Assembly (NCBI RefSeq): GCF_003413745.1
Contig: NZ_QVID01000001.1
Coordinates: 1,488,001-1,552,000, forward strand
Direction of reading: 5' to 3'
Source of the DNA: Marixanthomonas ophiurae
Lineage (GTDB): Bacteria; Bacteroidota; Bacteroidia; Flavobacteriales; Flavobacteriaceae
DNA: 64,000 nt
Shown: in pieces, positions 34,997-45,403 of the stretch
How the letters are laid out: the number at the start of each line of letters is the position of its first letter
How positions within the stretch are numbered: the first letter of the stretch is position 1
Translations under genes and position numbers: made by a program
Notes under the pieces: generated by a model
Database searches by the model: none
What the model was told of the DNA's origin: nothing
The model's input: only the letters and a program-made list of their open reading frames with translations

Positions 34997-36997
34997 GTGG
35001 CCATAGAAGAAAAGAACATATTGAACCGCCTTTATATTATCGCAGGATGTATGTTCATCTTCGCGATTGCTGTTGCTATTAAATTGGTGAACATTCAATT
35101 TGTCGAAGGTGAGCAATATCGCGAATTGGCTCTTAAAAACACTACTCGTAATTTTACAATTCCTGCCAATAGAGGAAATGTTTATGCCGAAGATGGTAGT
35201 TTATTGGCAACTTCGGTTCCTAAATACGATATTCGGTTTGATGCCGTAACCGTTTCTTCTGAAAACTTTAAAAACAACATGGTGCCACTTTCTAAAGAAA
35301 TGAGCAAAATGTTTAACCGTCCGGCTTCGTATTATCAAAATGTGTTCAGAAAAGCGCGAGCAAATAAAAATAGATACTTATTAATTGCTCGGAATTTAGG
35401 CTATTCTGACTACATAAAAATGAAAAATTTTCCACTTTTCAAATTAGGTCCGTACAAAGGCGGAATTATTGTAGAACAGCGTACCGTTCGTGAACACCCA
35501 CTGGGAAAAGTTGCGGAGCGTTTGGTGGGAAATCAAAAAAATAACAGCCCTGGCGTGTATGAAGTTGGGTTTGAAGGCGCTTTTGATGAGTATTTACGTG
35601 GAAAAGAAGGAAAACGCCTCAAACAAAAAATTGCGCGCGGTCAATGGAAACCAGTATTTGATGAAAACGAAGTAGAGCCTCAAGATGGGTACGATGTTAT
35701 TTCAACGATTAATGCCAATATTCAAGATATTGCGCATCATGCATTGTTAAAGCAAATGGAGCATTATGAAGCAGAGCACGGCTCTGTAATTGTTATGGAG
35801 GTTAAAACTGGTGAAATAAAAGCAGTTGCTAATCTCGGTAGAACTTCTAATGGAAATTATTACGAAAAACTTAATTATGCCGTAGGTGAAAGCCATGAAC
35901 CGGGTTCTACTTTTAAAGTAATGGCTATGATGGCTGCTTTAGAAGATAAAAAGATTGACACAACAACAGTGGTTGATACCAAAGAGGGTAGAAAGCGCTT
36001 TTACGGTCGCTATATCCACGATTCGAAACATGGTGGTTATGGTGAAATATCTGCCGCTAAAGCGTTAGAAGTGTCTTCCAATATTGGTCTAGCAACTATT
36101 ATAGATGAAGCATATTCTGAAAACCCAGAACAGTTTATTGATCATTTAAAAGAGTGGCGTTTAGACAAAAAAATAGGTATAAAAATAAAGGGAGAAGGTA
36201 AGCCAGTAATCCCAGGACCAGGACATGAATTATGGAGTAAAAACGCACTTCCCTCGATGGCGTATGGTTATAATTTAAGATTAACTCCTCTTCAAACCTT
36301 GGCTTTCTACAATGCAATCGCCAACGATGGTGTTATGGTAAAGCCAAGGTTTATTAAAGAAATAAGAGCTTGGAACCATGAAGTTGAAACGTTTGATACG
36401 GAAGTTGTGAACGATCAAATTTGTTCAGAAGAAACTTTACATGAAATTCGGGATATTCTTAAAAACATCGTAAGACGAGGCACAGGGAAGCCATTGTACT
36501 CTAAATATTTTTCAATGGCTGGAAAAACTGGAACAGCTCGTACAGAATACTGGATGGATGATTGGGATAAAGATCGTCGGTATATTTCATCTTTCTCAGG
36601 TTATTTTCCAGCAGAAAGTCCAAAATATTCCTGCATTGTAGTAATTCACAAGCCTAGTACTAAAAAAGGGTATTATGGAGCCGATGTTACTGGCCCCGTA
36701 TTTAAACGTATCGCCCAGAAAATCTTTACCGAGTCTCCATTAGTTGCTGAAATAGCTAATGTAGATGAAGAAGACCCAATTTTAGAAAAAGATTATGAAA
36801 CCTATTATCCAAAAGCACAAGCACATTACACGAAGGTTCCTAATGTAAAAGGAATGGCGGGAATGGACGCCGTGTCATTACTGGAGAATTTAGGCTTAAA
36901 AGTGCAAATAGTAGGAAACGGAACCGTAGCCAATCAATCCATAGAATCGGGTGAAGCTTTAAAACGCGGTCAACAAATAACCTTGAAATTATCGTGA
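34997..36997 (+). CDS. ftsI: Division transpeptidase FtsI (PBP3) with C-terminal PASTA domain
   Basis: A 666-residue class B penicillin-binding protein starting at GTG 34997. One N-terminal membrane helix (about 12-33), a dimerisation domain, then a transpeptidase with SxxK Ser304-Lys307 (EPGSTFK), SSN (EVSSNIG) and KTGT (MAGKTGTAR). The last about 55 residues (KVPNVKGMAGMDAVSLLE...) form a PASTA domain, not found in E. coli FtsI. It crosslinks septal peptidoglycan as the partner of FtsW. The murE start lies within its last codons. Confidence 0.94.
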   Translation: MAIEEKNILNRLYIIAGCMFIFAIAVAIKLVNIQFVEGEQYRELALKNTTRNFTIPANRGNVYAEDGSLLATSVPKYDIRFDAVTVSSENFKNNMVPLSKEMSKMFNRPASYYQNVFRKARANKNRYLLIARNLGYSDYIKMKNFPLFKLGPYKGGIIVEQRTVREHPLGKVAERLVGNQKNNSPGVYEVGFEGAFDEYLRGKEGKRLKQKIARGQWKPVFDENEVEPQDGYDVISTINANIQDIAHHALLKQMEHYEAEHGSVIVMEVKTGEIKAVANLGRTSNGNYYEKLNYAVGESHEPGSTFKVMAMMAALEDKKIDTTTVVDTKEGRKRFYGRYIHDSKHGGYGEISAAKALEVSSNIGLATIIDEAYSENPEQFIDHLKEWRLDKKIGIKIKGEGKPVIPGPGHELWSKNALPSMAYGYNLRLTPLQTLAFYNAIANDGVMVKPRFIKEIRAWNHEVETFDTEVVNDQICSEETLHEIRDILKNIVRRGTGKPLYSKYFSMAGKTGTARTEYWMDDWDKDRRYISSFSGYFPAESPKYSCIVVIHKPSTKKGYYGADVTGPVFKRIAQKIFTESPLVAEIANVDEEDPILEKDYETYYPKAQAHYTKVPNVKGMAGMDAVSLLENLGLKVQIVGNGTVANQSIESGEALKRGQQITLKLS

Positions 36998-38457
36998 TAA
37001 TATTAAAAGACATACTCTATAAAATCCCAATCGAAAAAACGATAGGAAGTACCACGGTGGCTGTTCGGAATATAGAATTTGATTCACGGAACGTTGGGCT
37101 TAACGATGTTTTTGTTGCGATAAAAGGAACAGTTTCAGATGGACACGACTATATTTTAAAAGCTTCGGAACAAGGAGCGCTGGTTATTATTTGCGAAACC
37201 CTTCCCGAAACAGTTATCAATGGAATCACTTACGTGCAAGTGGCCGATTCGCATAAAGCATTGGCAATTTTGGCCGCTAATTATTATGAAAATCCTTCAG
37301 AAAAGATAAAACTGGTTGGCATTACTGGAACGAATGGAAAAACAACCATTTCAACCTTATTGTACGATTTGTTTACAGCTGCAGGGTATAAAACAGGACT
37401 TATTTCTACAGTAAAGGTAATAGTGAATGATACCCGTTACGAAGCAAAACGAACCACACCAGATTCGCTTACCATAAACCGTTATTTACAAGAAATGGTT
37501 GAGGCTGGTGTTGAATATTGCTTTATGGAAGTGAGTTCGCACGGAATTCATCAAAAACGTACAGAAAGCTTGCATTTTGCAGGTGGAATTTTCACCAATT
37601 TGACGCACGAGCATTTAGATTATCACAAGGACTTTAAAGAATACCGAGACGTTAAAAAGAAATTTTTCGATCAATTGCCAAAATCAGCTTTTGCCTTGAC
37701 GAATGCAGATGATAAAAATGGAGCTGTTATGCTTCAGAATACAGCTGCTAAAAAATATACCTACGCCTTAAAAAGCTACGCAGATTATAAAGCACAAATA
37801 CTAGAAAATAATTTCACAGGGTTATTACTGAAAATTAACAACAATGAAATCTGGGTAAAACTAATTGGAGCATTTAATGCCTACAATATGTTGGCCATCT
37901 TTGGAGCTGCAGATATTTTAGGAATGGAAACATTGGAGTTGCTTCAACTTATGAGCACTTTGGAGAGTGTAGATGGACGGTTTCAGTATCTAATTTCAGA
38001 AAAAAAGATAACCGCAATTGTTGACTATGCTCATTCACCAGATGCCTTAAAAAATGTGTTGGAGACCATTAACAGTATTCGAACAGGTAATGAAGAATTG
38101 ATAACCGTCGTAGGTTGTGGAGGAGACCGTGATGCGACCAAGCGCCCTATAATGGGTAAAATTGCTGCCACCTTAAGTACTAAAGTTGTTTTTACGAGTG
38201 ATAATCCAAGAACGGAAAATCCCGATAAAATTGTAGAAGAAGTAGAAGCAGGCGTGCCTGCTGAGCATTTTAATAAAACGGTTTCGATTACCAATAGAAA
38301 ACAAGCCATTAAAAACGCTTGCCAAATGGCGCAGGAAAACGACATTATATTAATTGCTGGGAAAGGACATGAAACGTATCAAGAAATTAATGGTGAGCGA
38401 ATCGATTTTGACGATTTTAAAATAGTAAACCAGTTTTTAAACGCCCTAAATAAATAA
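36994..38457 (+). CDS. murE: UDP-MurNAc-tripeptide synthetase MurE (meso-diaminopimelate type)
   Basis: A 487-residue Mur ligase starting at GTG 36994, overlapping the ftsI stop (GTGA). ATP loop TGTNGKTT near 109-116; the C-terminal SDNPRTENP motif matches the DNPR loop that selects meso-diaminopimelate over lysine. It adds the third residue of the peptidoglycan stem. mraY follows after 2 bases. Confidence 0.95.
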   Translation: MIILKDILYKIPIEKTIGSTTVAVRNIEFDSRNVGLNDVFVAIKGTVSDGHDYILKASEQGALVIICETLPETVINGITYVQVADSHKALAILAANYYENPSEKIKLVGITGTNGKTTISTLLYDLFTAAGYKTGLISTVKVIVNDTRYEAKRTTPDSLTINRYLQEMVEAGVEYCFMEVSSHGIHQKRTESLHFAGGIFTNLTHEHLDYHKDFKEYRDVKKKFFDQLPKSAFALTNADDKNGAVMLQNTAAKKYTYALKSYADYKAQILENNFTGLLLKINNNEIWVKLIGAFNAYNMLAIFGAADILGMETLELLQLMSTLESVDGRFQYLISEKKITAIVDYAHSPDALKNVLETINSIRTGNEELITVVGCGGDRDATKRPIMGKIAATLSTKVVFTSDNPRTENPDKIVEEVEAGVPAEHFNKTVSITNRKQAIKNACQMAQENDIILIAGKGHETYQEINGERIDFDDFKIVNQFLNALNK

Positions 38458-38459
38458 TC

Positions 38460-39695
38460 ATGCTGTATTACTTGTTTGAATATTTAGAAAAAGAATACCA
38501 GCTTCCAGGAGCGAGCCTTTTTGGGTTTATCACCTTTAGAGCAGCTTTGTCGGTTATTTTATCGCTGTTTATTGCAACGGTTTACGGAAAAAAAATAATC
38601 AAGTATCTGCAAAGGAAACAAATGGGCGAGAACATTCGCGATTTGGGTTTAGAAGGACAAAATGAAAAAGCAGGAACCCCAACCATGGGTGGTTTGATTA
38701 TCATTTTGGCAACCTTGGTTCCGGTTCTTTTATTCGCCAAGTTGGAAAACATCTACGTGATTATGTTGATTGTAACTACAATTTGGATGGGAATCATTGG
38801 TTTTATTGATGATTATCTTAAAAAATTCAAAAATGATAAAGCTGGGTTGCCCGGGAAATTCAAAATTATAGGTCAAATTGGCTTAGGTATTTTTGTTGGG
38901 GTAACCATGTATATGCACCCTGATGTTACGGTAAAGCGTAAAATAATTAAGCCTACTGATAATACTGAAATAGTTGCTGCAAATACATCTCAAGAAGAAT
39001 TTAATCCGGAAGAAAAAACGCTACTTACAACCATTCCTTTTATAAAGGAGAATGAGTTTAACTATGAAAAATTAGTTAGTTGGGCAGGGGAAGAGTACAC
39101 GAAATATGTATGGATTATCTTTATTCCAATCGTAATTTTTATTATCACCGCCGTCTCAAATGGAGCCAATCTCACGGATGGAATTGATGGTCTAGCAGCA
39201 GGCTCTTCTGCCATAATAGGGATAACCCTCGCCATTTTTGCATGGGTATCTGGTAACGTGATTTTTTCCGATTACTTAAACATCATGTACATCCCAAATA
39301 CGGGAGAACTGACCATTTTCATTACAGCATTTGTAGGGTCGCTTATTGGGTTTTTGTGGTACAATGCGTATCCAGCTCAAGTATTTATGGGAGATACAGG
39401 GAGTCTTACTATTGGAGGGATTATAGCCGTTATGGCAATTGCCATTCGAAAAGAATGGTTAATCCCTATTCTCTGCGGCATCTTTTTAATGGAAAATCTT
39501 TCCGTGGTGTTGCAAGTGGGGTGGTTTAAATACACAAAGAAAAAATTTGGTGAAGGGAGACGCATTTTCAGAATGTCACCTTTACATCACCATTATCAGG
39601 TAAAAGGATTTCACGAAAGTAAAATTGTTACCCGTTTTTGGATTATAGGAATTTTTCTGGCGATTCTGACGATTGTCACGCTTAAAATTAGATAA
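38460..39695 (+). CDS. mraY: Phospho-N-acetylmuramoyl-pentapeptide transferase MraY, with insertion
   Basis: An integral membrane enzyme (about 10 helices) moving phospho-MurNAc-pentapeptide to undecaprenyl phosphate (lipid I). Signatures: [42 protein letters not shown] and a late SPLHHHYQ. At 411 residues it is about 50 longer than E. coli MraY (360); the extra part is a hydrophilic stretch at about 160-205 (charged, including [13 protein letters not shown]) between two helices. Located between murE and murD with 2-base gaps. Confidence 0.95.
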   Translation: MLYYLFEYLEKEYQLPGASLFGFITFRAALSVILSLFIATVYGKKIIKYLQRKQMGENIRDLGLEGQNEKAGTPTMGGLIIILATLVPVLLFAKLENIYVIMLIVTTIWMGIIGFIDDYLKKFKNDKAGLPGKFKIIGQIGLGIFVGVTMYMHPDVTVKRKIIKPTDNTEIVAANTSQEEFNPEEKTLLTTIPFIKENEFNYEKLVSWAGEEYTKYVWIIFIPIVIFIITAVSNGANLTDGIDGLAAGSSAIIGITLAIFAWVSGNVIFSDYLNIMYIPNTGELTIFITAFVGSLIGFLWYNAYPAQVFMGDTGSLTIGGIIAVMAIAIRKEWLIPILCGIFLMENLSVVLQVGWFKYTKKKFGEGRRIFRMSPLHHHYQVKGFHESKIVTRFWIIGIFLAILTIVTLKIR

Positions 39696-39697
39696 CA

Positions 39698-41035
39698 ATG
39701 ACAGAGCGTCTAGTAATTTTAGGAGCCGGAGAAAGTGGAGTAGGAACAGCCCTATTAGGAAAGAAAAAAGGATTTGAAGTCTTTGTTTCAGACTTCGGAA
39801 AAATAAAAGAAACGTATAAACAAGTTCTTATACATAATGAGATTGAGTGGGAAGAAGAAGGCCATAGTGAAGAAAAAGTGCTTTCGGCAGATATTGTAAT
39901 GAAAAGTCCGGGAATTCCCGATACGGCTAAAATTGTTACAAAACTGAAAGAAAAAGGCGTTAAAGTGATTTCTGAAATTGAATTTGCTTCAACATTTACT
40001 GATGCAACCATCGTAGGAATTACGGGAAGCAATGGAAAAACAACAACTGCCACGCTAACCTATGAAGTATTAAAAAAGGGAGACATGAATGTCGCTTTAG
40101 GTGGAAACGTAGGGAAGAGTTTTGCACAGCAAGTTTCCGAAGAAAAGTTTACAAGCTATGTGTTGGAGTTAAGTAGCTTTCAATTGGACGGAATTGAAAC
40201 ATTTAAACCGCATATAGCTGTTTTAACCAACATTACGCCGGATCATTTAGATAGGTATGATCACGATTTCAGTAAATACATTGCTGCAAAATTTAGAATA
40301 GCAATGAATCAAACAGCTAATGATTACTTTATTTATGATGCAGATGATGACGTGATTACAGAATGGCTTTCAGAACATCCAATACAATCTCGATTACTGC
40401 CTTTTTCAGCAAAAAAAGAACTGAAACAAGGTGCTTATATAAAAAACAACGAAATAATAATAACAATAGATAATAACCAATTTACTATGCCAATCTCAAC
40501 CTTAGGATTAAAAGGAGAACACAATACAAAGAATGCTATGGCAGCCTCGACTGTTGCCAAGCTTTTAAAAATTAGAAAAGCAACCATCCGTGAATCGATG
40601 GAAAGCTTTCAGGGGGTGGAGCACCGCCTTGAAAAAGTCCTAAAAATTAATAATGTGATGTACATTAATGATTCTAAGGCTACCAATGTAAACGCAACCT
40701 TTTATGCGTTGGATAGTATGGAAAGCCCAACAGTATGGATCGTTGGTGGTGTAGATAAAGGAAACGATTATACTGATTTACTTCCATTAGTAAACGAAAA
40801 AGTAAAAGCTATTGTTTGTTTAGGGGTAGACAATGAAAAACTAACAAAGCAGTTTGGAAATATTGTTGATATGATGGTGGAAACACAATCGATGCAAGAG
40901 GCAGTGCAAATAGCTTATAGACTGGCAGAACGAGGCGATAATGTATTGTTGTCACCAGCCTGCGCAAGTTTCGATTTGTTTACAAACTACGAAGATAGAG
41001 GAAGACAGTTTAAAGAATCGGTAAGACATTTATAA
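39698..41035 (+). CDS. murD: UDP-MurNAc-alanine:D-glutamate ligase MurD
   Basis: A 445-residue Mur ligase with N-terminal Rossmann-like domain (LVILGAGESGVG), ATP loop TGSNGKTT near 110-117 and typical NDSKATN and SPACASFDLF motifs. Adds D-glutamate to UDP-MurNAc-L-alanine in the cytoplasm. The ftsW start follows 19 bases after its stop. Confidence 0.95.
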   Translation: MTERLVILGAGESGVGTALLGKKKGFEVFVSDFGKIKETYKQVLIHNEIEWEEEGHSEEKVLSADIVMKSPGIPDTAKIVTKLKEKGVKVISEIEFASTFTDATIVGITGSNGKTTTATLTYEVLKKGDMNVALGGNVGKSFAQQVSEEKFTSYVLELSSFQLDGIETFKPHIAVLTNITPDHLDRYDHDFSKYIAAKFRIAMNQTANDYFIYDADDDVITEWLSEHPIQSRLLPFSAKKELKQGAYIKNNEIIITIDNNQFTMPISTLGLKGEHNTKNAMAASTVAKLLKIRKATIRESMESFQGVEHRLEKVLKINNVMYINDSKATNVNATFYALDSMESPTVWIVGGVDKGNDYTDLLPLVNEKVKAIVCLGVDNEKLTKQFGNIVDMMVETQSMQEAVQIAYRLAERGDNVLLSPACASFDLFTNYEDRGRQFKESVRHL

Positions 41036-41053
41036 AGAGTAAGAAGAACATCA

Positions 41054-42247
41054 ATGCGGGAAATTTTTCAACATATTAAAGGAGATCGGGTGATTTGGGC
41101 CACTGTGGCACTATTGGCTGTATTTTCCTTTTTACCTGTATATAGTGCCAGTAGTAACTTGGCATACTTATACGGAGATGGAAATACGTTGCCGTTTTTG
41201 CTAAAACATTTTGCACACCTATTGTTAGGTTTTGCCATTTTGTATGGTGTGCACAAAATACCATTTCATTATTTTAGGGGTCTGTCCATTATTGCGTTAC
41301 CATTGGTTGTGGTATTGTTATTATTAACGCTTGGGCAAGGGACTACTATTGACGGAGCAAATGCCAGTCGCTGGATTCGTGTGCCTTTTGTGGGTGTTAC
41401 GTTTCAGACTTCTACATTGGCGGCGGTTGTTTTATTAACCTATGTAGCCCGGTATTTATCTAAAATAAAAGGAGAAACAGTAACTTTTAAAGAGACGTTA
41501 CTTCCGCTTTGGCTACCTGTATTTATTGTATTAGCATTAATTCTGCCTGCTAACTTTTCAACCACGGCCATCATATTTGCAATGGTTGTGGTATTGGTGT
41601 TTGTAGGAGGATATCCAATAAAATATTTAGGAATCATTCTAGGCGCAGGTTTATTGTGTTTAACCTTGTTTGTACTCACAGCAAAAGCATTTCCGGGGGT
41701 ATTCCCAAATAGGGTAGACACGTGGATAAGTCGAGTAGAAAACTTTGCCGACGGAGAAGATACCGAAGCAGATTACCAGATTGAAAAAGCGAAAATTGCC
41801 ATTGCTTCGGGAGGAATTACGGGACTAGGGCCTGGTAAAAGTATTCAGAAAAACTTTTTACCGCAATCATCTTCCGATTTTATCTATGCGATTATAGTTG
41901 AAGAATTTGGCTTAGTTGGAGCCTTGTTTTTAATGTCGCTATACTTGTTTTTATTATTTAGATTGGTAATCGTAGCACATAAATCAACTTCGATTTTTGG
42001 AAAACTATTAGTAATTGGAGTAGGCTTGCCCATTGTGTTTCAAGCCTTGATAAATATGGCTGTAGCGGTCGAATTGTTTCCGGTAACGGGACAAACATTG
42101 CCATTGGTTAGTAGTGGTGGAAGTTCCATTTGGATGACGTGTTTAGCAATAGGAATGGTATTGAGTGTTAGTGCTAACCGGCAAATAAAGAAAGAGAAAG
42201 AAGAACGGGAAGAAAACCCATTAGATATTTTAAGTGAAACCATATAA
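41054..42247 (+). CDS. ftsW: Septal peptidoglycan glycosyltransferase FtsW
   Basis: A 397-residue SEDS-family membrane protein (about 10 helices). Typical parts: an early SASSNLAY, an [17 protein letters not shown] motif, [34 protein letters not shown] and a late PLVSSGGSS. It polymerises glycan at the septum with FtsI. Last 14 bases overlap murG. Confidence 0.94.
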   Translation: MREIFQHIKGDRVIWATVALLAVFSFLPVYSASSNLAYLYGDGNTLPFLLKHFAHLLLGFAILYGVHKIPFHYFRGLSIIALPLVVVLLLLTLGQGTTIDGANASRWIRVPFVGVTFQTSTLAAVVLLTYVARYLSKIKGETVTFKETLLPLWLPVFIVLALILPANFSTTAIIFAMVVVLVFVGGYPIKYLGIILGAGLLCLTLFVLTAKAFPGVFPNRVDTWISRVENFADGEDTEADYQIEKAKIAIASGGITGLGPGKSIQKNFLPQSSSDFIYAIIVEEFGLVGALFLMSLYLFLLFRLVIVAHKSTSIFGKLLVIGVGLPIVFQALINMAVAVELFPVTGQTLPLVSSGGSSIWMTCLAIGMVLSVSANRQIKKEKEEREENPLDILSETI

Positions 42248-43337
42248 ATTCATCATATCAGGCGGCGGAACCGGAGGACATATCTATCCGGCGATTGCTA
42301 TTGCAGACGAACTTCAGCAACGATATCCTGAAGCAGAATTCCTGTTTGTGGGAGCTAAAGATCGTATGGAAATGGAAAAAGTCCCTAATGCAGGTTATAA
42401 GATTGAAGGGTTGTGGATTTCAGGAATACAGCGAAAACTAAGTTTAAAAAACGTGATGTTTCCTCTTAAATTGATTTCAAGTTTATTGAAATCTAGAAAA
42501 ATATTAACAAAATTTAAACCTACTGTAGCTATTGGTACAGGAGGCTATGCGAGTGCACCTTTATTACGAAGCGCATCCCAAAAAGGAATTCCTTGTTTAA
42601 TTCAAGAACAGAATAGCCACGCGGGAATCACTAATAAATGGTTAAGTAGCAAAGCAAATGCTATTTGTGTAGCATATAACGGGATGGAGAAATTTTTCCC
42701 TTCTGAAAAAATAGTATTTACAGGAAACCCAGTACGACAAGATTTACTGGATATTTCTAAGAAAAGAAACAAAGCGCAACAGTTTTTTAACCTCGATGCG
42801 AATAAAAAAACGCTGTTGGTGTTAGGCGGAAGTTTAGGCGCGAAAAAGATCAACGAACTTATTGATAACTCGCTTTCGTTTTTTGAAGAAAAAAATGTTC
42901 AGGTCATTTGGCAGTGCGGGAAGTTTTATGAAGAAACTTATAAAAACAAATCGACAGGAACGACTCAAGTTCATGCTTATTTAAATAGGATGGATTTGGC
43001 GTATGCAGCAGCAGATATTATTATTTCAAGAGCAGGAGCTTTATCGGTTTCCGAATTGTGTTTGGTAGGGAAGCCGGTTATTTTCATTCCGTCGCCTAAT
43101 GTGGCAGAAGACCATCAAACTAAAAACGCACAAGCGGTTTCAGAAAATAATGCCGCTATTTTGTTAAAAGAAAACCAATTGGAAGAACAATTTGAAAGTA
43201 AATTTTCAGCTTTGCTTTCTTCCGAAGAAAAACAAAAGGAACTTTCTGAGAACATAAAAAAAATGGCAAAACCCAATGCCACAAAAGATATCGTTGTAGA
43301 AATTGAAAAATTAATTTCTGAACAAAAAGGGAGCTAA
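42234..43337 (+). CDS. murG: UDP-GlcNAc:lipid I N-acetylglucosaminyltransferase MurG
   Basis: A 367-residue GT-B glycosyltransferase starting at GTG 42234 inside ftsW. The N-terminal [15 protein letters not shown] loop binds lipid I phosphate; [22 protein letters not shown] and [11 protein letters not shown] are standard. It makes lipid II at the inner face of the membrane. murC follows 3 bases after. Confidence 0.96.
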   Translation: MKPYKFIISGGGTGGHIYPAIAIADELQQRYPEAEFLFVGAKDRMEMEKVPNAGYKIEGLWISGIQRKLSLKNVMFPLKLISSLLKSRKILTKFKPTVAIGTGGYASAPLLRSASQKGIPCLIQEQNSHAGITNKWLSSKANAICVAYNGMEKFFPSEKIVFTGNPVRQDLLDISKKRNKAQQFFNLDANKKTLLVLGGSLGAKKINELIDNSLSFFEEKNVQVIWQCGKFYEETYKNKSTGTTQVHAYLNRMDLAYAAADIIISRAGALSVSELCLVGKPVIFIPSPNVAEDHQTKNAQAVSENNAAILLKENQLEEQFESKFSALLSSEEKQKELSENIKKMAKPNATKDIVVEIEKLISEQKGS

Positions 43338-43340
43338 CTA

Positions 43341-44693
43341 ATGAAGCATTTAGACAACATACAAACGCTTTATTTTATCGGTATCGGAGGTATCGGGATG
43401 AGTGCGTTGGCTCGTTATTGTAAGCTAAAAGGTTACAATGTGTTGGGGTATGATAGAACGGAGAGTGACATTACTGAAACGTTAGAAAAAGAAGATATTT
43501 CAGTTTCTTTTATAGATTCGGTGGAAGAAATTTCAAAGAACAGTTTTGATAAGGGAAAAACATTGGTTGTCAGTACACCGGCTGTTAAACACAACAACAT
43601 CTTGTCTTGGTTTCAGGAAAATGAATACAACATCGTAAAACGAGCAGCTTTGCTAGGCGAAGTTACTAAAAACACTTTTTGCTTGGCTGTTGCAGGAACC
43701 CACGGTAAAACCACAACTTCAGCTATTTTAGGACACTTATTGGCTGAAACAGGAATGGCGGTTACCGCTTTCTTGGGTGGGATTGCAGAGAATTACAACT
43801 CAAATTTTATTTCAAATGGAACACTAATTACGGTGGTTGAAGCAGATGAATTTGACCGTTCCTTTATGCAATTACGTCCAGATATAGCGTGTATCACATC
43901 TATGGATCCTGATCATTTGGATATTTATGGAGATGTTTCAGAATTTGAAAAAACCTTTAAAGATTTTGCAAGGTTAGTTCCTGAGAAAGATCATTTATTG
44001 CATAAAAAAGGCTTGTCTTTAAGCGGAAAAACGGTTGCAATTGAAGAAACAGCCGATTATGAAGCTCAAAACGTCCGTATTGAAGATGGCGGGTATGTGT
44101 TTAACCTAAAAACACCAACCCGAACTCTTGAAGATTTACGTTTTTATTTACCCGGAAAACATAACCTACATAATGCTGTAACAGCTCTGGGTATGGCGAT
44201 TTTAGCAGGTTCCCCAACCCGTCGTCTACCCGAAGCGTTACAAAGTTTTAAAGGCGTGCAAAGACGATTTTCGTATAAAATTAAAACGGATAACTTGGTG
44301 TTGATTGATGATTATGCACATCACCCAACCGAATTGAATGCATTGCATCAAGCTGTCGCAGAAATGTATCCAAATGAAAGCAAATTGATTGTTTTTCAGC
44401 CACATCTTTTTAGCCGAACAAAAGATTTTGCAGAAGGGTTTGCTGAAAGTTTGTCAAAATTTGATGAGATAATCCTGTTAGATATCTATCCAGCACGAGA
44501 AGAACCTATGGAAGGAATTACTTCAAAATGGTTGCTAGAAAAGATTGATTCCGATAAAAAAAGTTTGGTTTCAAAAGAAGATTTACCTATCGTTATAGAG
44601 CAATCAAACTGTAAAGTGAAAGTAATGGCAGGTGCCGGTGACATTGGGGTTGAAGTAAATAAAGTAAAAAAGTATTTAGAACATGAAGCGTAG
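43341..44693 (+). CDS. murC: UDP-MurNAc:L-alanine ligase MurC
   Basis: A 450-residue Mur ligase: IGIGGIGMSALAR at the N terminus, ATP loop GTHGKTTTS near 118-126, and the late DDYAHHPTE and PHLFSRT motifs. Adds the first stem residue. Its last 11 bases overlap ftsQ. Confidence 0.96.
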   Translation: MKHLDNIQTLYFIGIGGIGMSALARYCKLKGYNVLGYDRTESDITETLEKEDISVSFIDSVEEISKNSFDKGKTLVVSTPAVKHNNILSWFQENEYNIVKRAALLGEVTKNTFCLAVAGTHGKTTTSAILGHLLAETGMAVTAFLGGIAENYNSNFISNGTLITVVEADEFDRSFMQLRPDIACITSMDPDHLDIYGDVSEFEKTFKDFARLVPEKDHLLHKKGLSLSGKTVAIEETADYEAQNVRIEDGGYVFNLKTPTRTLEDLRFYLPGKHNLHNAVTALGMAILAGSPTRRLPEALQSFKGVQRRFSYKIKTDNLVLIDDYAHHPTELNALHQAVAEMYPNESKLIVFQPHLFSRTKDFAEGFAESLSKFDEIILLDIYPAREEPMEGITSKWLLEKIDSDKKSLVSKEDLPIVIEQSNCKVKVMAGAGDIGVEVNKVKKYLEHEA

Positions 44694-45399
44694 TTGGGAA
44701 TACATAAAATTTGTGTTGCTATTTGGCTTAGTTGTGTTTTTATTCAGCTTTACCAAACAACGAAATAGTAGTAGAAACTTAGAAAAAACTACTATTGAAT
44801 TCTTAGATGAGAGTAGCCCTTTCATCACACGCAATACAGTTAATAAATTGTTGATACAAAATTACGATAGTGTTACGAGCATCCGTAAAGATAGGTTAGT
44901 TTTGAAAGAGGTGGAGTCTCGTTTATTAGAAAACGACATGATATTTGATGCTCAGGTGTTTATTACCTTATCTGGGACGCTTGGAGCTAAGATAAAACAA
45001 AGAAAACCACTAGGTAGAGTTGCTGCCTCGCTGGATTATTATATTGATGAAGAAGGAAAGGAAATGCCATTGTCATCAGTTTATACAGAAAGGGTGCCAT
45101 TAATAACCGGAGTTTCAAAATCGAATTTTAGCACTGTAACTCCTTTATTAAAAGCAATAAATGAAGATCCATTTATGAAAAGTAGCGTAATAGGCTTAGA
45201 GCTTCGGCAAAATGGAAATATTGAATTAAGATTACGAAAACATAATTTTAAAGTGCTTTTTGGGAAACCAAAAGCGATAGCCAATAAGTTTCAAAACTTT
45301 AAGGCGTTTTATAAGAAAACAAAACAAGATAATAAGCTTTCAAGCTACAAATTGGTCAATTTACAATTTGGTAACCAAGTAGTAGCAACAAAATTATAA
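44683..45399 (+). CDS. ftsQ: Cell division protein FtsQ/DivIB-type
   Basis: A 238-residue bitopic protein: one N-terminal helix (about 8-25, FVLLFGLVVFLFSF) and a periplasmic part with a POTRA-like segment followed by the FtsQ beta domain (LGRVAASLDYYIDEEGKEMPL). Low identity to E. coli FtsQ is normal; position between murC and ftsA and topology identify it. Acts in the FtsQLB complex. Confidence 0.88.
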   Translation: MKRSWEYIKFVLLFGLVVFLFSFTKQRNSSRNLEKTTIEFLDESSPFITRNTVNKLLIQNYDSVTSIRKDRLVLKEVESRLLENDMIFDAQVFITLSGTLGAKIKQRKPLGRVAASLDYYIDEEGKEMPLSSVYTERVPLITGVSKSNFSTVTPLLKAINEDPFMKSSVIGLELRQNGNIELRLRKHNFKVLFGKPKAIANKFQNFKAFYKKTKQDNKLSSYKLVNLQFGNQVVATKL

Positions 45400-45403
45400 A
45401 GCG

